Source: Trichloromonas sp034002365
GTDB lineage: Bacteria; Desulfobacterota; Desulfuromonadia; Desulfuromonadales; Trichloromonadaceae
Assembly (NCBI GenBank): GCA_034002365.1
Contig: JAVFAR010000004.1
Span: 1-60,190 of the forward strand
Length of the DNA: 60,190 nt
Direction of reading: 5' to 3'
Shown here in pieces: positions 16,722 through 26,400 of the stretch. The position numbers and the translations under genes were made by a program. Under the pieces are notes generated by a model. The model did not search any database and was not told where the DNA came from. It was given only the letters and a program-made list of their open reading frames with translations. Positions within the stretch are counted from its first letter, which is position 1, and each line of letters opens with the position of its first letter.

Positions 16722-17339
16722 ATGGATCCGCGGCTCGAAAAAGTTCTGAAACTTCCCCTTTATCAGCGCCTTTTGATTCTTGTCGCGCTCATGCTGGTAA
16801 TCGCGGGGCTTTTCGTCTACCTCATGTATCTGCCCATGCGCGAGGAGCTGGCCGCTCTTCAGCAGAAGGATGCCTCGCTGCAAAGCAAGATTCAGGAAGA
16901 TCAGCGCATTGCCGACAACCTGCCGAAATTCAAGGCGGAATTCGAAAAGATGGAAGCCTTGCTCAACGACGCCCTGACGGAGCTTCCCAACGAAAAGGAA
17001 ATCCCCAACCTGCTGACGAGCATTACCGCCCTGGCCAAGGAAAACGGATTGAACGTCACTCTGTTCAAACCCGGCGCGGAAAAACCGATGGGATTTTACG
17101 CCGAGGTTCCGGTGGAACTGAAGATGGTCGGATCCTATCATGAAGTGGCCTTGTTCTCCGACGCGGTGGCCAAGCTGCCCCGTATCGTCAACATCAATAA
17201 CCTTACCCTGGCAAGCCCCAAGGAGGAAGGGGGACGGGTTCTGCTGGCCGTCAATTGCCTGGCCACCACCTTCCGCTTTATCGAGGGGGGGACGGCGCCC
17301 GACGCGGGTAAGCAACCCGGGAAAGGCGGCAAGAAATGA
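16722..17339 (+). CDS. pilO: Type IV pilus alignment protein PilO
   Basis: A 205-residue protein. A short cytoplasmic start is followed by one helix (LLILVALMLVIAGLFVYLMY), a coiled-coil segment rich in Gln, Lys and Glu (residues 40-80), and the periplasmic PilO fold (LLTSITALAKENGLNVTLFK and later LPRIVNINNLTLA). It forms heterodimers with PilN. The stop overlaps the pilP start. Confidence 0.94.
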   Translation: MDPRLEKVLKLPLYQRLLILVALMLVIAGLFVYLMYLPMREELAALQQKDASLQSKIQEDQRIADNLPKFKAEFEKMEALLNDALTELPNEKEIPNLLTSITALAKENGLNVTLFKPGAEKPMGFYAEVPVELKMVGSYHEVALFSDAVAKLPRIVNINNLTLASPKEEGGRVLLAVNCLATTFRFIEGGTAPDAGKQPGKGGKK

Positions 17340-17869
17340 AGCTCGGCACTGGATTGGTCGGCATGATCGCGCTGGCGCTTCTGGTGGCCGGCTGTGGGCA
17401 GGAGGCCCCGCCCGCGCCTCCGAAGAAACCCGCCGGCAAGAAGGTTGAAGCCCCCATGCCGAGGGCGGATGCCAAGCCGCTTCCCACTGAGCAGCAACTG
17501 GAAGAGGCGCAACCGGTTTTTACTTATGACCCTGCTATGCGGCGTGATCCCTTTGTTCCCCTTATTGAACCCAAGAAGCCTCTTGCCGCCTCGGACGAGC
17601 CGTTAACACCGTTGCAGCAGGTTGAACTTGGCCAGCTGCGTCTGGTGGGGGTGATCACGGGCAAAGGTGAACCGATGGCCATGGTTTCCGCACCTGGAGG
17701 AAAATCCTACATTTTGAGAAAAGGCGTCAAGGTCGGCAGAAATAACGGAGTGGTGATCGGCATTGATGCCGGGGGGGTTTCGGTGCGGGAGAAATATTAC
17801 GATTTCGTCGGGGAAGTTCGGGAAAATCTCCAGAAGATACAACTTCCTAAACGGGAAGGAGCGAACTGA
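17336..17869 (+). CDS. pilP: Type IV pilus lipoprotein PilP
   Basis: A 177-residue lipoprotein. The signal peptide ends LLVAGC (Cys about residue 20), then a Pro/Lys-rich linker and the PilP beta-domain (RRDPFVPLIEPKK, LGQLRLVGVITGKGEPMAMV, YILRKGVKVGRNNGVVIGID). PilP bridges PilN/PilO to the secretin PilQ. Its start overlaps the pilO stop (ATGA). Confidence 0.94.
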   Translation: MKLGTGLVGMIALALLVAGCGQEAPPAPPKKPAGKKVEAPMPRADAKPLPTEQQLEEAQPVFTYDPAMRRDPFVPLIEPKKPLAASDEPLTPLQQVELGQLRLVGVITGKGEPMAMVSAPGGKSYILRKGVKVGRNNGVVIGIDAGGVSVREKYYDFVGEVRENLQKIQLPKREGAN

Positions 17870-17870
17870 T

Positions 17871-20123
17871 ATGAAGGATTTCAAGATGAAAACGAATGGA
17901 CGGCGGATCCTCTGGTCCTTTCTGTTGGTTCTGCTCATTTCCGCCTGGGGCGCCGGTTCCCTCGTAGCGGCCGAGCCCGCCCAAGGGGATGCCTCGGCGC
18001 TGACGACGGCGGAAACGCCCGAACCCGCCGCCCCCTCCACGGCGACGGCCTGGCTGGTGAGTGGGGTCGATATGCAGCCCGGGCGGGCGGTTTTCGTCAC
18101 GGAGGGAAGGGTGGAGAAGTTCCTGCATTTCACCCTGGCTGATCCGGCGCGGCTGGTGGTCGATCTCTATGGTGTGCGACCCTCTTTTAGTGAGCGGGTT
18201 TTTACCGCCCAGGACGGGTTCAGCCAGGTTCGGGTCGGCACCTACCAGGACCGCACCCGTTTCGTCTTCGACGCCTCCACGCCTCAGTTACCCGCCTACA
18301 ATCTCGCTCGCCAGGCCGACCAGATTGTTCTGACCTGGGATGCCGGAACGGCGGCCTCCACCGTTCCCACGCCGCTGGTGGCTTCGCGGACCGGGGGGCG
18401 GGTGGATGTTACCGCCATCAATTTCGCCAAGGATGCAGGCAAATCCCAGTTGGTCATCGATCTTTCCGGTCCCGCCGCCATCGAGCCGGCGGTCAAGGAA
18501 GGAAACCTGATCCGTTTCGGTGTCAATAACGCCACTATCAGCCGGGCTCTGCGTCGGACTTTTGACTCACACTCCTTCCCCAGCGCTATGCTGCGGGCCA
18601 CCCCTTATACCGTGATGAACGGCAAGCGGCAGGATGTGCGCTTTGCCGTGGAACTCAAGGGTGATGTGCCCTACCAGCTGCTGCAGCAGCCCGGCAAACT
18701 GATTCTGGTTATCGATGACGGGGCCTACACCGCGTCGGCGACCGCAGAACAGGTGCCGCTGCCGGTACCGGTTTCCGCAGTCGCTCCGGCGGTTCAACGT
18801 GCCGCTGCGCCGGTTGCCGAGGTGGATGGTTCGCAAGTGCCCCTTCAGCCCCTGGAAAAAGAGGCCGTCTATACCGGCGAGAAGATCCAGCTGGTTTTCG
18901 ATGACGCCGATGTGCGCGATATTTTTCAGCTGATCGCTGAGGTCAGCGATTTGAACATCATCGTTTCCGACGAGGTCAAAGGTTCGATTACCTTGCGTCT
19001 GATCGATGTCCCCTGGGACCAGGCGCTGGATTTGATTCTTGAGACGAAAAATCTCGGCATGCTGAAAAAGGGGAACGTGGTCCGGGTACTGCCTAAAGAT
19101 CAGATCCGTTCCATGGAAGAAGCCAAGTTCACCGCTGCTCGCAACAAAGAAAAACTTGAAGATCTCGTAACCGAGGTGGTGCCGGTCAGCTACACCGCGA
19201 TCAAGAACGTGGAAGGCCCCAGCAAAGAGCTGATGACCGAGCGCGGAAAACTGACGGCCGATGATCGTAACAAGCAGATTATTGTGACCGACATCCCCAG
19301 CGTTATCGCTGCGGTGAAAAAACTCATCGCCATTCTCGACACCCCCGAACGCCAGGTGATGATCGAAGCGCGCATCGTCGAGGCCCGTTCCAACTTCAGC
19401 CGCAACCTTGGGGTCAGCTGGGGCTTGGAAAATGTCGAAAACTACACGGCAGCCGAGCTGGCTGAGGCGAATGCTCTTGGCCTCGATCCGGGGCAGGTGT
19501 TCAATAACTGGCAGTTGCCTTCCGCTTTCGGCTTTGGCGGCAGTTACATTATTCCGCCCGCCGTCGGCAATGCCGGTCTTGGCGGCGCGATTCAGTTCAC
19601 CAAGTTCGCCGCGGATATTACGACTCTCGACCTGCGATTGTCTGCCCTGGAAGCTTCCGGCGAGGGCAAAATCATCTCCCGTCCGCGCGTGACGACCCTG
19701 AATGGCGAGAAAGCGAAGATTTCACAAGGGACCGACATCCCTTACCAAACGGTCAGCGATGGGGAAATTCAGACCGAACTCGTTGAGGCGGCCTTGTCCC
19801 TTGAGGTGACCCCGGTGATTAACCCGGATAATTCCATCATTCTCGAAATCAAGGCGAGCAACGACTCCCCAGGAACCACAGTCGCGACCGGTGCCGGCGA
19901 AGCTCCTTCCATCGACAAGAAATCCGCCGAAACCCGCGTGCTCGTCCGCGACGGCGAGACCACGGTTATCGGCGGTATTTTCGTAGAAAACGAAGATGCA
20001 TCGGAAAGCGGCGTGCCGCTGCTGCGCTCGATTCCCTTTTTGGGCCATCTCTTCAAGTCGTCCCAGAAAACCAAAACCCGCAGCGAGCTGCTGGTCTTCG
20101 TGACGCCACGAATTATTCGTTGA
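17871..20123 (+). CDS. pilQ: Type IV pilus secretin PilQ
   Basis: A 750-residue outer-membrane secretin. A signal sequence (about residues 10-35) leads to two AMIN domains (near residues 60-150 and 175-285, e.g. FTLADPARLVVDLYGVRPSF), the STN/N0 domain (LVFDDADVRDIFQLIAEVSD), an N1 domain, and the secretin pore domain (VMIEARIVEARSNFSRNLGV through LLRSIPFLGHLFKSSQKTK and ELLVFVTPRIIR). It lets the pilus pass the outer membrane. Ribosome site GGGAAGGAGCG. This is the last gene of the pilMNOPQ operon. Confidence 0.96.
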   Translation: MKDFKMKTNGRRILWSFLLVLLISAWGAGSLVAAEPAQGDASALTTAETPEPAAPSTATAWLVSGVDMQPGRAVFVTEGRVEKFLHFTLADPARLVVDLYGVRPSFSERVFTAQDGFSQVRVGTYQDRTRFVFDASTPQLPAYNLARQADQIVLTWDAGTAASTVPTPLVASRTGGRVDVTAINFAKDAGKSQLVIDLSGPAAIEPAVKEGNLIRFGVNNATISRALRRTFDSHSFPSAMLRATPYTVMNGKRQDVRFAVELKGDVPYQLLQQPGKLILVIDDGAYTASATAEQVPLPVPVSAVAPAVQRAAAPVAEVDGSQVPLQPLEKEAVYTGEKIQLVFDDADVRDIFQLIAEVSDLNIIVSDEVKGSITLRLIDVPWDQALDLILETKNLGMLKKGNVVRVLPKDQIRSMEEAKFTAARNKEKLEDLVTEVVPVSYTAIKNVEGPSKELMTERGKLTADDRNKQIIVTDIPSVIAAVKKLIAILDTPERQVMIEARIVEARSNFSRNLGVSWGLENVENYTAAELAEANALGLDPGQVFNNWQLPSAFGFGGSYIIPPAVGNAGLGGAIQFTKFAADITTLDLRLSALEASGEGKIISRPRVTTLNGEKAKISQGTDIPYQTVSDGEIQTELVEAALSLEVTPVINPDNSIILEIKASNDSPGTTVATGAGEAPSIDKKSAETRVLVRDGETTVIGGIFVENEDASESGVPLLRSIPFLGHLFKSSQKTKTRSELLVFVTPRIIR

Positions 20124-20168
20124 GTTGATCAACGCGATTATTGTCATTTACTGAAAGGAGTTGCAGCT

Positions 20169-22544
20169 GTGAGTAAATTTTACAGATGGTTTTTCATGGT
20201 GCTGGTGTTTGCTCTTACCGCCTGTGGCGGACAAGGCGGCGGAAGCGGGGGGGGGGCGGTCGCTCCGGATGAGCCTATTGTTGACTCTGATGGTATTTCC
20301 GATATTTCGATCTCAGTCGGTTCCGGTACTTTGGAAACGAATACTTCCACCGCGGTCACTGTCGTTCTTTATGCCGAGAATGGCGATAGAGTCCAAGATT
20401 CGAAAACCGTACTTTTTTCTCTTGATCCGCCCTCTATGGCCTCTATTGCATCAAGTGCTACTACTGATTTTGACGGGCAAGCTACGGTTACACTCAATAC
20501 GCGGGATATTGCCGGAACAGTAGCTTTAACCGCTACTGTCGGCTCAGTGCAAAGAAAAATTGACATCGAGATTGTTCAGCCTTCAGCTCTTAAGGTAGCT
20601 CAATTATCTCTGGTACCAAGTGCGACCAATGTCGGGACTAATGGTACTGTTACTGTAAATGTCGCCTTATATGGTACTAGCGGACAAATTATTACTGATC
20701 GTAAAACCGTTTCTTTCACAATTGATAAACCTGCTTTCGCCTCTGTTACGCCTAGCGTAACCACCACCACTGGCGAAGCAACCGCCGTGTTGACTACCCG
20801 TAATGAAGAGGGTCAGGTAGTTCTGAATGCAACTGTAGATGACGTGACGGCCCAGAATACTATTGTTATTTCCAATCAATCTACTGCGGGAAGCATTGCT
20901 TTGACAGCGTCTCCCGCAACTCTTACAGTAGGCGGTACCACACTCGTTAGTGCCAGAGTCTTGAAAGCCAATGGAGATCCGATGCCTGATGGTACTTTGG
21001 TTAATTTTTCCGTATCCAATCCTGATCTTGGTGAAGTGGTGGGTAGTTCTTACATCATGGGTGGCAATGGTGTAGCGCAGTCAACTTTTAAAGCTAATAT
21101 GGTCATGGGAACTGCCCGTGTTTCAGCCACTACCGGTTCTGTATCCAGTCAAATTCTTCTTGAAATCGCGCCTGCTGATGCAGGAAGCATCGAGTTTTTA
21201 TCCGCAGAACCACAGGTTGTTGTTATAAAGGGGCAGGGTGGGATTGAAACTTCTTTGATTAAGTTTCTAGTTAAAGATATTAACGGTTTTCCTGTAGGTG
21301 GCAGCCAAGCCGTTTTTCTTGATTTATCTGGCCCTAATGGTGGGGAATACATTGGTCCTACACCAAATGTTAAGTCACTTGAAGTGAGTACGGTCAATGG
21401 TGAGGCTTCTACATACCTTCATAGTGGAACGATACCTGGTACAGCGACCGTTACGGCGACAGTTGTTGGCACCAATATCAAAACATCCAGTGGCGTTATT
21501 GCGATTGGTGGAGGTGTGCCTTCTGCTGCGCATTTCTCACTTTCCGCCACCAGGTTGAACCTTGAAGGCTTGGCATATGACGGCATTACATCTGACATTA
21601 ATGTGAAACTCGCTGATCGTTATGGAAACTACAATGTTCTGGCTGGTACCGCAGTTTCTTTCTATACGGAATCTGGCGCAATTGATCGCGCGGTGAACCT
21701 GAATGAAGTCGGGGAGGGTTCTGTTGTTTTCAGAACTCAGCGACCTTTCCCGCAGGACGTCCCCGTGCAAGATCCTGCTATCGACCCCTATGAAAACTGG
21801 CTTGCGGGGCAGTTCTCCCAGAAATTGGGGGTCTCTTTCGGAGCTAATAACCCCAGGGATGGACTTTGTACGATCATTGCCGTAGTTGATGGCGAGGAAA
21901 AATTCATCGACAACGGAAATGGTATTTATGATTCCGGTGATACGTTCTTTGATACCTATGACGATATTCATTTGGATAAGGATGATGATCCGCTTAATGT
22001 TATATCAGCGAATGTTCGTTCAGGCTATCCCCACGATTCAACCTTTGAAGACTTGATTGTCGATAAAAATAAAAATGGCGCATTCAATGGCATGAACACT
22101 GTGTGGGACGCCAATAAGCGAATCGCCGAGCAGATCAAGCTTTTGATTACCGGTGCGCCTGATTTTATCAGTGTCGGGGATGGTGCCGGAAATTCTTACA
22201 GCCAAGGAGATGAAATCGTCATTCCCGATGGTGGTCGTAAAACCATTTATTTTTCAATACATGATGTTAATTTTAACCCGCCGACAGCGTATTCAAAATT
22301 CATATTGTCAACAGGGCTTTTTGTTGGATTACGCGGTAATCTCGAACATGAGTATGCTAATCCCACTAATTTCGGGTCACCAATTTTTTCTGTTGAGGTT
22401 TATGATCCATCTCCAGGCTCTACTTCGGAGACTATCGGTACTCTTAATTTCGATTGGACCTGGGCCAAAGATGAATCCGAAGAGTATCGGACATACAGGT
22501 TTGCCTTGCCTGTGAAACTGGAAGCGAAACCAGTTTCACCCTGA
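20169..22544 (+). CDS. Large lipoprotein with bacterial Ig-like repeats
   Basis: A 791-residue protein. A signal peptide with lipobox ALTAC (Cys about residue 19) and a Gly-rich linker are followed by at least four group 1 bacterial Ig-like (invasin) repeats, each ending in a strand such as GQATVTLNTRDIAGTVALTA or GEATAVLTTRNEEGQVVLNA. The C-terminal third has Asp-rich loops (DKDDDPLN, DKNKNGAFNG) that look like calcium sites. The start is GTG after GAAAGGAG. GC is lower than in pilQ and aroC around it. It follows pilQ by 45 bases and ends in a terminator, so it may be a surface adhesin or a secretin-associated factor; this is inference. Confidence 0.8.
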   Translation: MSKFYRWFFMVLVFALTACGGQGGGSGGGAVAPDEPIVDSDGISDISISVGSGTLETNTSTAVTVVLYAENGDRVQDSKTVLFSLDPPSMASIASSATTDFDGQATVTLNTRDIAGTVALTATVGSVQRKIDIEIVQPSALKVAQLSLVPSATNVGTNGTVTVNVALYGTSGQIITDRKTVSFTIDKPAFASVTPSVTTTTGEATAVLTTRNEEGQVVLNATVDDVTAQNTIVISNQSTAGSIALTASPATLTVGGTTLVSARVLKANGDPMPDGTLVNFSVSNPDLGEVVGSSYIMGGNGVAQSTFKANMVMGTARVSATTGSVSSQILLEIAPADAGSIEFLSAEPQVVVIKGQGGIETSLIKFLVKDINGFPVGGSQAVFLDLSGPNGGEYIGPTPNVKSLEVSTVNGEASTYLHSGTIPGTATVTATVVGTNIKTSSGVIAIGGGVPSAAHFSLSATRLNLEGLAYDGITSDINVKLADRYGNYNVLAGTAVSFYTESGAIDRAVNLNEVGEGSVVFRTQRPFPQDVPVQDPAIDPYENWLAGQFSQKLGVSFGANNPRDGLCTIIAVVDGEEKFIDNGNGIYDSGDTFFDTYDDIHLDKDDDPLNVISANVRSGYPHDSTFEDLIVDKNKNGAFNGMNTVWDANKRIAEQIKLLITGAPDFISVGDGAGNSYSQGDEIVIPDGGRKTIYFSIHDVNFNPPTAYSKFILSTGLFVGLRGNLEHEYANPTNFGSPIFSVEVYDPSPGSTSETIGTLNFDWTWAKDESEEYRTYRFALPVKLEAKPVSP

Positions 22545-22572
22545 TTCTAGGTCTTTAGTTTTTGTCAGATGC

Positions 22573-22600
22573 AAAAGGACAGGCCTGCGCCTGTCCTTTT
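22573..22600 (+). terminator. Rho-independent terminator
   Basis: Arms AAAAGGACAGG (22573-22583) and CCTGTCCTTTT (22590-22600) pair perfectly with a 6-base loop, and the right arm ends in T. It closes the pil/Ig-lipoprotein transcription unit before aroC. Confidence 0.85.
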
Positions 22601-22624
22601 GTTGTCAATCTATCCAACAGGTAA

Positions 22625-23791
22625 ATGACCATGACACTACGATACTTGACTGCCGGTGAGTCCCACGGGCCGGCCTTGACCGCCATTGTTGAAGGCCTGC
22701 CCTCTAATATCGAACTCTGCGAGGACGACATCAATCGTCATCTGGCCCGCCGTCAACAGGGGCATGGCCGGGGCGGGCGCATGGCGATCGAGAAGGATCA
22801 GGTGCGATTCCTTTCCGGCGTGCGTTGGGGCAAGACCCTCGGTTCGCCCGTGACCTTGTCCATCGTCAATCGCGACTGGGAGAACTGGGAAAAGAAAATG
22901 TCCCCCCGGGCCGAGGATCGGGTCGAGGGGATCGCCATCGTTCATCCCCGTCCCGGGCATGCCGATCTGACCGGTATGATCAAGTACCGCCACGGCGATG
23001 CCCGGAATGTGCTGGAGCGTTCCAGTGCCCGGGAAACCGCCATGCGCGTGGCGGTCGGCGCCCTTTGCATGAAGTTTCTGAATGCCTTGGGCATCGAGGT
23101 CTGCGGTTATGTCACCGAAATTGGCGGCGTGGCCGCGAGTACGGAGCTTGCCGATTACCGGGAGCGCTTCGCCCGCGCCGAAACTTCCCCCTGCCGCACC
23201 TTCGATCCCGATGCCGAAAAAGGGATGATTGCCGCCATTGACGAGGCCAAGGCGGCCGGCGATTCCCTCGGCGGCGTCGTCGAGGTTGTCGTCCTTGGCG
23301 CGCCGGCCGGTCTCGGCAGTTACGTTCATTGGGACCGCCGCCTGGACGGGCGATTGGCGGCGGCGGTGATGAGCATTCAGGCTTTCAAGGGGGTCGAAAT
23401 CGGCCTTGGTTTCGAGGCCGCCCGCCGTCCCGGGTCGCAGGTCCATGACGAAATCGCCTATGCCGATAGCGCCTTTTTCCGCAAGTCCAATCGCGCCGGG
23501 GGCCTCGAAGGGGGGATGACCAACGGCGAGGCGATTATCGTGCGCGGCGCCATGAAGCCGATCCCCACTCTTTATACGCCCCTTGAAACGGTGGATGTGC
23601 GAACCAAGGAGCCTTTCAAGGCGACGGTGGAACGCTCCGACGTCTGCGCCGTGCCGGCGGCGGCGGTGGTGGCCGAAGCGGCGGTGGCGATCACCCTGGC
23701 CGAGGCGGTGCTGGAGAAATTCGGCGGCGATTCCCTGGAAGAAATCCAGGCCCATCTTGAAGGACATCGGAACCATGTCCGCGCCCTGTAA
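22625..23791 (+). CDS. aroC: Chorismate synthase
   Basis: A 388-residue enzyme converting EPSP to chorismate with reduced FMN, the last step of the shikimate pathway. Conserved segments: LTAGESHGPALTAIVEGLPS near the start, ARRQQGHGRGGRM, RPGHADLTGMIKYRHGDARN (with the RSSARETAMRVAVGA that follows) and RKSNRAGGLEGGMTNGEAI. A second ATG two codons on is an equally good start. It is the first gene of an aroC-aroK-aroB cluster; chorismate also feeds MqnA encoded 10 kb away. Confidence 0.97.
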   Translation: MTMTLRYLTAGESHGPALTAIVEGLPSNIELCEDDINRHLARRQQGHGRGGRMAIEKDQVRFLSGVRWGKTLGSPVTLSIVNRDWENWEKKMSPRAEDRVEGIAIVHPRPGHADLTGMIKYRHGDARNVLERSSARETAMRVAVGALCMKFLNALGIEVCGYVTEIGGVAASTELADYRERFARAETSPCRTFDPDAEKGMIAAIDEAKAAGDSLGGVVEVVVLGAPAGLGSYVHWDRRLDGRLAAAVMSIQAFKGVEIGLGFEAARRPGSQVHDEIAYADSAFFRKSNRAGGLEGGMTNGEAIIVRGAMKPIPTLYTPLETVDVRTKEPFKATVERSDVCAVPAAAVVAEAAVAITLAEAVLEKFGGDSLEEIQAHLEGHRNHVRAL

Positions 23792-24293
23792 GAACGGCAT
23801 CGTCCTTATCGGTTTTATGGGAGCCGGCAAAAGTACGGCGGCGGCCGAGTTGGGCCGTTCCTGTCGGCTGCCGGTATTCGATCTGGATCGTGAAATCGAA
23901 CGCCGCAGCGGCCGTACCATCCCCGAAATCTTTGAGCAATCCGGAGAAGAGGCCTTTCGCACCCAAGAAACCGAGGCGCTGCGCGGTCTGCTCGATCAGG
24001 CGCCGCTGATTCTGGCGACGGGGGGGGGAGTGATCGGTTGCGCCGACAACTGGCCCCTGTTGCGCCGTCTTGGCCGCGTGGTCTATCTGCGGGTTTCCTG
24101 GGAAACGGCGCTGACCCGCATCGGTTCCGGCCAGGGCCGGCCTTTGGCCGGGGATCGCGAGCGCTTGCAGGCTCTTTTCGAGCAGCGCCGGCCCCTTTAT
24201 GAAGCGGCGGATCTGGTTATCGACGGGGAAGGGGGGACGCCCGCGTCCATTGCCCGGGACATTATGCGTAAGCTTTATTGGGAGAAGGCATAA
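23775..24293 (+). CDS. aroK: Shikimate kinase
   Basis: A 172-residue kinase phosphorylating shikimate at O-3. The P-loop is LIGFMGAGKSTAA, the shikimate site includes DLDREIERRSGRTIPEIFEQ and ATGGGVI, and the lid is RPLAGDRERLQALFEQRRPL. The start at 23775 overlaps aroC by 17 bases, indicating coupled translation. Confidence 0.95.
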   Translation: MSAPCKNGIVLIGFMGAGKSTAAAELGRSCRLPVFDLDREIERRSGRTIPEIFEQSGEEAFRTQETEALRGLLDQAPLILATGGGVIGCADNWPLLRRLGRVVYLRVSWETALTRIGSGQGRPLAGDRERLQALFEQRRPLYEAADLVIDGEGGTPASIARDIMRKLYWEKA

Positions 24294-24296
24294 ACG

Positions 24297-25382
24297 ATGG
24301 AATCTTTGACGGTAGGCCTTGGTGAACGCAGCTACCCGATCTGGATCGGCGACGGCATCCTCGACCGTCTGGCCGAGGCTCTCGATGCCGTGGCTTTTCC
24401 CCGCCGGGTGGCCGTGGTCACCAATCCGACGGTTTTCGGCTATTACGGCGAACGGGTTCTGCGCCTCCTCGAAGGGGGCGGCTATCGCCCCACGGTGATC
24501 GAACTGCCCGACGGCGAGCAGTACAAGACCCTGCAGTCTCTCGAAAAGATCTATGACGGCCTGCTCACCAACGGCTTTGACCGGCACAGCGGTCTGTTGG
24601 CCCTGGGGGGCGGGGTGATCGGCGATATGACCGGTTTCGCCGCCGCCACCTACGTGCGCGGCATCCCCTTCGCCCAGATCCCCACGACCCTGCTTTCCCA
24701 GGTCGACAGTTCCGTGGGGGGCAAGACGGCGGTCAACCATCCCCTGGGGAAGAACATGATCGGCGCCTTTTATCAGCCCCGGCATGTGCATATCGATGTG
24801 GCGACCCTTAAAACCCTTCCCGCCCGGGAGTTCGCGGCGGGCATGGCCGAAGTGATTAAATATGGGGTGATCCGCGATCGGGAGTTCTTTGCCTGGTTGG
24901 CTAAGCAGCGGACAGAACTTCTGGAATTGCGCCCGGATGCGCTGATTCATGCGGTAAAGAGCTCTTGCCAAATTAAGGCGGATGTTGTAGAAGAGGATGA
25001 AAAAGAAAGCTCCGTAAGGGCGATTCTCAACTTCGGACACACCTTCGGCCACGCCGTCGAGACCCTTTCCGGGTACGGCGCCTATTCCCACGGCGAGGCG
25101 GTGGCCATCGGCATGGGCATCGCCGCCGAGCTTTCTCGACGGCTCGGTTTTGGTTCGGAAGCGGATGTCGAGCAAATCCGTTCGCTTTTGTCCGGTTTCG
25201 GCCTGCCGCTCGCTCCGCCGGCGCACTCCCTTGAGGCTTATCTCGCCGCCATGGGCCGAGATAAAAAGGTTCGCGACGGGAAATTGCGCTTCGTACTGAA
25301 TCACGGCATCGGCGATTGCGGACTGCACGATATTGCCGAACCGGAACGCCTCTTTTCCCCAATCCTTTCTCAAACCAGGTGA
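24297..25382 (+). CDS. aroB: 3-dehydroquinate synthase
   Basis: A 361-residue NAD- and metal-dependent enzyme making 3-dehydroquinate from DAHP. Conserved: PDGEQYKTLQSLEKIYDGLL, LALGGGVIGDMTGFAAATYV, PTTLLSQVDSSVGGKTAVNH, and the metal ligands in AEVIKYGVI, LNFGHTFGHAVE and YSHGEAVAIGM. It starts 3 bases after the aroK stop. Confidence 0.97.
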   Translation: MESLTVGLGERSYPIWIGDGILDRLAEALDAVAFPRRVAVVTNPTVFGYYGERVLRLLEGGGYRPTVIELPDGEQYKTLQSLEKIYDGLLTNGFDRHSGLLALGGGVIGDMTGFAAATYVRGIPFAQIPTTLLSQVDSSVGGKTAVNHPLGKNMIGAFYQPRHVHIDVATLKTLPAREFAAGMAEVIKYGVIRDREFFAWLAKQRTELLELRPDALIHAVKSSCQIKADVVEEDEKESSVRAILNFGHTFGHAVETLSGYGAYSHGEAVAIGMGIAAELSRRLGFGSEADVEQIRSLLSGFGLPLAPPAHSLEAYLAAMGRDKKVRDGKLRFVLNHGIGDCGLHDIAEPERLFSPILSQTR

Positions 25383-25386
25383 TCTG

Positions 25387-26400
25387 ATGCCCCAGCATGC
25401 CACACCGGGTTCCCTCCTCGGAAAAATCGCCGCTTATACCGAACTGCTTGCCAAAGATCCCTATTCGACGATTTTTGTCCCCTTGAGCGAAGCTTATCGG
25501 CAGATGGATATGCTTGACGAGGCGGTCGCGGTAGCGCGGCAGGGGATTATGGACAATCCCGCCTTCGCCGCCGGATATGTCGCCTTGGGGAGCGCTTTTG
25601 CCGAGCAGGGCCTGGAGGACCAGGCGATCGATGAATTCGAAAAGGCGCTGATTCTCGATAAACGCCATCTGCCGGCGCTCAAGGAACTGGCGAAACTGAA
25701 GCTGGCCCGTCAGGATTCAGCCGGGGCGCGGGAGTTGCTGGAGCAGGCCAAGGCGATCAAAGGGAGCGATCCCGAGGTTCTCAGGCTCATTGCCATCGTG
25801 ACTCCTTCGCAACCGGCGGCCGCCGCACCGGTCGCGTCTCCGAGCCCGGAGCCGCCGGTTTCGGCAGCGGCGCCGACGTTCCTGATCGACGAAACCCAGG
25901 AAACGACCGCCGCGACATCCCCTTCCGGTAAAGCCGTCGAACCGATCGCCACCGCGACTCTCGCGGAAATCTATATCCGTCAGGGGCTGCCGCAAAAGGC
26001 GCTCAAGGTCTATCGCGATCTGCTCAAGGTCGAACCCCATAACGACCAGCTGCGACAGAAGCTTATTCTGCTCAAGCAGCAGATCGATGAGCAAGAGGTT
26101 CCGGCCTTGGGGGATGAAACGTTGCTGGCGAGCGAGTCCGTCGAAGGGACTATGCCTGTTGAAGAGGCTGTCACCGCCGAGGAACCGTTGCCGGCCGGTA
26201 AATTTTTCGTGGAGTCGTCGGCGGCTGAGGATTCGGCGGTTGCGCCGGCGCTGGAAGCGGAATCCGCGTTCTCCGTGCCGACGGAAGATTCCGCCGGGAG
26301 CGAGCCGGGAGCGACCGCCGCCCGAAGTGAGCGTGCCGTTCCCGAGGTTTTATCTTCTTGGCTGGATGCTATTCGCAGAAGGAGGGCTGCCCATGTTTAA
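25387..26400 (+). CDS. TPR-repeat protein
   Basis: A 337-residue protein. Residues 10-150 carry about four TPR-like helix pairs (for example PLSEAYRQMDMLDEAVAVAR and ALGSAFAEQGLEDQAIDEFE). After an Ala/Pro-rich linker another TPR (LAEIYIRQGLPQKALKVYRD) follows. The last 100 residues are acidic and low-complexity. No signal peptide, so probably cytoplasmic. The stop overlaps the start of the roadblock gene, so the two proteins are likely partners. The function is unknown. Confidence 0.85.
   Translation: MPQHATPGSLLGKIAAYTELLAKDPYSTIFVPLSEAYRQMDMLDEAVAVARQGIMDNPAFAAGYVALGSAFAEQGLEDQAIDEFEKALILDKRHLPALKELAKLKLARQDSAGARELLEQAKAIKGSDPEVLRLIAIVTPSQPAAAAPVASPSPEPPVSAAAPTFLIDETQETTAATSPSGKAVEPIATATLAEIYIRQGLPQKALKVYRDLLKVEPHNDQLRQKLILLKQQIDEQEVPALGDETLLASESVEGTMPVEEAVTAEEPLPAGKFFVESSAAEDSAVAPALEAESAFSVPTEDSAGSEPGATAARSERAVPEVLSSWLDAIRRRRAAHV

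Noticed and set aside
23691..25403. Long open frame on the minus strand across aroK-aroB (570 codons)
   Set aside because: It is antisense to well-recognised genes, has no ribosome site and no family motif; a by-product of high GC.
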